64,000 nucleotides of DNA, taken from NCBI GenBank assembly GCA_964544475.1, contig CAZJBS010000002.1, positions 186,001-250,000 of the forward strand. Reading direction: 5' to 3'. Every line of letters starts with the position of its first letter. The stretch's first letter is position 1. The notes beneath the pieces were generated by a model. It did no database searches, was not told where the DNA came from, and was given only the letters and a program-made list of their open reading frames with translations. The stretch comes from CAZJBS01 sp964544475 (GTDB taxonomy: Bacteria > CLD3 > SB21). This document shows positions 62,604 through 64,000 of this stretch, piece after piece. The translations under genes were made by a program, and so were the position numbers.

Positions 62604-62638
62604 TAAATTAGGTTTTCAGATTCTCTTATCCTAATTTA
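62604..62638. promoter_or_regulatory. Inverted repeat in the nrfH leader
   Basis: TAAATTAGG (62604-62612) and CCTAATTTA (62630-62638), perfect 9-bp arms with a 17-bp spacer, 23-57 bp upstream of the nrfH ATG. It lies in A+T-rich promoter-like DNA. Best read as an operator or a long-loop leader hairpin for nrfHA. It does not match the usual FNR-type TTGAT-N4-ATCAA site. Confidence 0.55.
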
Positions 62639-62765
62639 GACTCTGCAGGGTCACATTTCAATACTTTTCTTATTATTTTTTTGTTGAAGGGAAAGCATTT
62701 GCGCCCAAACCTGTATGACCGTTCTCGGCAATCAATCTAATCCACAGTATTGTTGCTTCGAGAAT

Positions 62766-62794
62766 GGAAAAACAGGTTTTCCGTTTTTTTTTTT
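62766..62794 (+). terminator. Plus-strand terminator-like hairpin
   Basis: GGAAAA (62766-62771), loop ACAGG, TTTTCC (62777-62782), G, then eleven T to 62794. It points along the plus strand, although the genes on both sides are on the minus strand, so it would end an unannotated plus-strand transcript, or be chance. Confidence 0.4.
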
Positions 62795-62810
62795 GATGGA
62801 TAGTGCCTTC

Positions 62811-64000
62811 TCAGAGCATAATCTTCACTCCTCCATTGACCTTAAATCCCTCCAGAGGCGCCCAGAGGTCACGCGTCGGATTCGGCTCAAGCGGAGGAAC
62901 GATCTTCTCGAACCGGGAAAGGCGGGTATCGAGGAAATTTTCCAGGTTAAGGTATATGCGAATTCGTCCGACTCTTCTCTCCGCCATCAATCCCATGATC
63001 CAATAGTCGTTCACCCGCGATCCATCGGTCTTTCGTTGCGGTCCGGTGTAGTAGGCTTCGTATCCCGCACGCCACGTGTTCTCCGATTCGTACATCCAAA
63101 CGATATTGAGACGATGAACGGGAGTCAGAGGCAGCCTGGTTTCGGCATCATCCTGCCGATGAGCCGCCAACGTCAATGAGTATCCAAGAAACAACCGGAT
63201 ATCGCCACAGGCGATCCTTGTATTATTTTCCACACCGCGAGTGACCAGGGTTCCCCTCTGGGTTTCAAACGATACGACCGAACGGACCGCCGAGTCGGCG
63301 TTGACGCCCAGCGGCCGATCGATCACCGTCTGAAAGATCAGCACGTTGCTGGACAGCGCGATCCTCCCAAAGAACACTCCATGGTATTGGACATCCAGGT
63401 TGCCTCCAAACGACCGCTCGGCTTTGACATCGTTCGAAATGGGCCGTACACGGCGGAAATGCGCGACTTCGGATTCGTCGTTGAAAACGGATGGCTCCCG
63501 GTACCCCAATCCTCCCCCCATGCGCGCGCTCCAATGGGCGTTCATCCTGTACAATACGGAAAGACGTGGCAGGACAAACCACCCATACCGGTTCTGCCGA
63601 TCCACCCTCATTCCGGATTCCACGGAAACTCTCCGTACCGGATTCCAGGTGGTTTGCCCGAACACGCCGACCGTATGATGGTTGTAATCCAGTTCGTATT
63701 CGTCCGCCGAACGGAGTTCGTTGAAACGATCCGTAACGACCGTGACCCCGGTGATCCACGTATGCTTTTCTCCCTGCGAAGTCAGTGTCCATTCACTAAA
63801 GGTGCTCCACTGCCGCCCTTCGAAACGATGGCCGGGGATGTCCGTTCGGCGGCCGTACGAAGTCAGACTGTTCTTGAGCGTCCAAAGCTGTCCCAAATTT
63901 TCCCGTGCGATCGTCGACAACACCGTCAAACGCCGGCTGAAATTCTTCTCGACGTATCCCGCTTCCTCCCCGGCGATGCTTCGCACGCGTCCACCGCGAC
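62811..64000 (-). CDS. TonB-dependent receptor, C-terminal part (5' end outside window)
   Basis: The frame is open to the window edge, so the start lies beyond 64000; a GTG at 63986 is not the true start. The ~396 visible residues are outer-membrane barrel strands (YELDYNHHTVGVFGQTTWNPV, FFGRIALSSNVLIFQTVID) and end FKVNGGVKIML, the usual close of TonB-dependent receptors. Near the end, RVNDYWIMGLMAERRVGRIRIYLNLENFLDTR is a typical penultimate pair. The plug domain and TonB box are outside the window, so the substrate is unknown. Confidence 0.88.
   Translation of the reverse strand, partial: RGGRVRSIAGEEAGYVEKNFSRRLTVLSTIARENLGQLWTLKNSLTSYGRRTDIPGHRFEGRQWSTFSEWTLTSQGEKHTWITGVTVVTDRFNELRSADEYELDYNHHTVGVFGQTTWNPVRRVSVESGMRVDRQNRYGWFVLPRLSVLYRMNAHWSARMGGGLGYREPSVFNDESEVAHFRRVRPISNDVKAERSFGGNLDVQYHGVFFGRIALSSNVLIFQTVIDRPLGVNADSAVRSVVSFETQRGTLVTRGVENNTRIACGDIRLFLGYSLTLAAHRQDDAETRLPLTPVHRLNIVWMYESENTWRAGYEAYYTGPQRKTDGSRVNDYWIMGLMAERRVGRIRIYLNLENFLDTRLSRFEKIVPPLEPNPTRDLWAPLEGFKVNGGVKIML

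Noticed and set aside
1..64000. tRNA, rRNA and CRISPR arrays
   Set aside because: Gene spaces were read for T-loop (GGTTCGA-type) signals and regularly spaced repeats; none was found. The only tandem arrays are the 17-bp and 9-bp repeats, which lack spacers.

Overview
The window is about 57% G+C and reads as a piece of a Gram-negative bacterial metagenome scaffold: it has one 100-base run of N at 58570-58669 and partial genes at both ends. Two exported proteins end in the C-terminal sorting signal of the type IX secretion system (core PNPFNPSTT, terminal KM-x-x-K). Together with two-component regulator propeller kinases, TonB-dependent and porin-like outer-membrane proteins and lipoproteins, this places the organism in or near the Fibrobacteres-Chlorobi-Bacteroidetes assemblage, closer to lineages such as Ignavibacteria, Calditrichaeota, KSB1 or Zixibacteria than to classical Bacteroidales. 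That placement is inference; there is no rRNA gene here.

Layout. 1-2216: 3' part of a hybrid histidine kinase/AraC regulator. 2493-11849: surface and signalling genes, namely a 971-residue YadA-head-like repeat protein with a phage-spike-like end, a small type IX cargo, a membrane TPR protein, a membrane Ser/Thr kinase with SH3-like tail, and a frameshifted exported DUF3298-like gene. 11964-16679: small exported proteins, an ICMT-like methyltransferase, a DUF1579 protein, a beta-barrel-like protein and a fatty-acid desaturase. 16702-22358 (minus): an EF-G paralogue, a HIRAN-domain protein, glutaminase and a beta-CASP metallo-beta-lactamase. 22532-25520: an accessory stretch with a REP-like repeat, a retropepsin/DUF5678 pair, an Asp/Glu racemase and a brnTA toxin-antitoxin pair whose toxin is frameshifted. 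25740-32845: a propeller histidine kinase, enoyl-CoA hydratase, an M28 lipoprotein peptidase and ddl.

52590 down to 32912 (minus) is a complex I (nuo) cluster in the order A-C-D-x-E-F-y-G-H-I-J-K-L-M-z1-z2-N, closed by a strong terminator at 32858-32888. Three features stand out: nuoB is absent from its usual place between nuoA and nuoC; two exported proteins (x, y) sit among the peripheral-arm genes; and an alpha/beta hydrolase plus a zinc-ribbon/TPR/Clp-type AAA+ fusion (z1, z2) are tightly packed between nuoM and nuoN.

58304 down to 52877 is a visibly A+T-richer cassette of four overlapping or closely spaced genes for exported proteins, including a zincin-like protease and a 1002-residue type IX cargo, with its own terminator. 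It lies beside a 9-bp tandem repeat and the assembly gap. 62581 down to 59193 is an nrfHA nitrite-ammonification operon with a downstream alginate-export-like porin and an inverted repeat in its leader. The window ends inside a TonB-dependent receptor gene. No tRNA, rRNA, CRISPR array or complete insertion sequence was seen.
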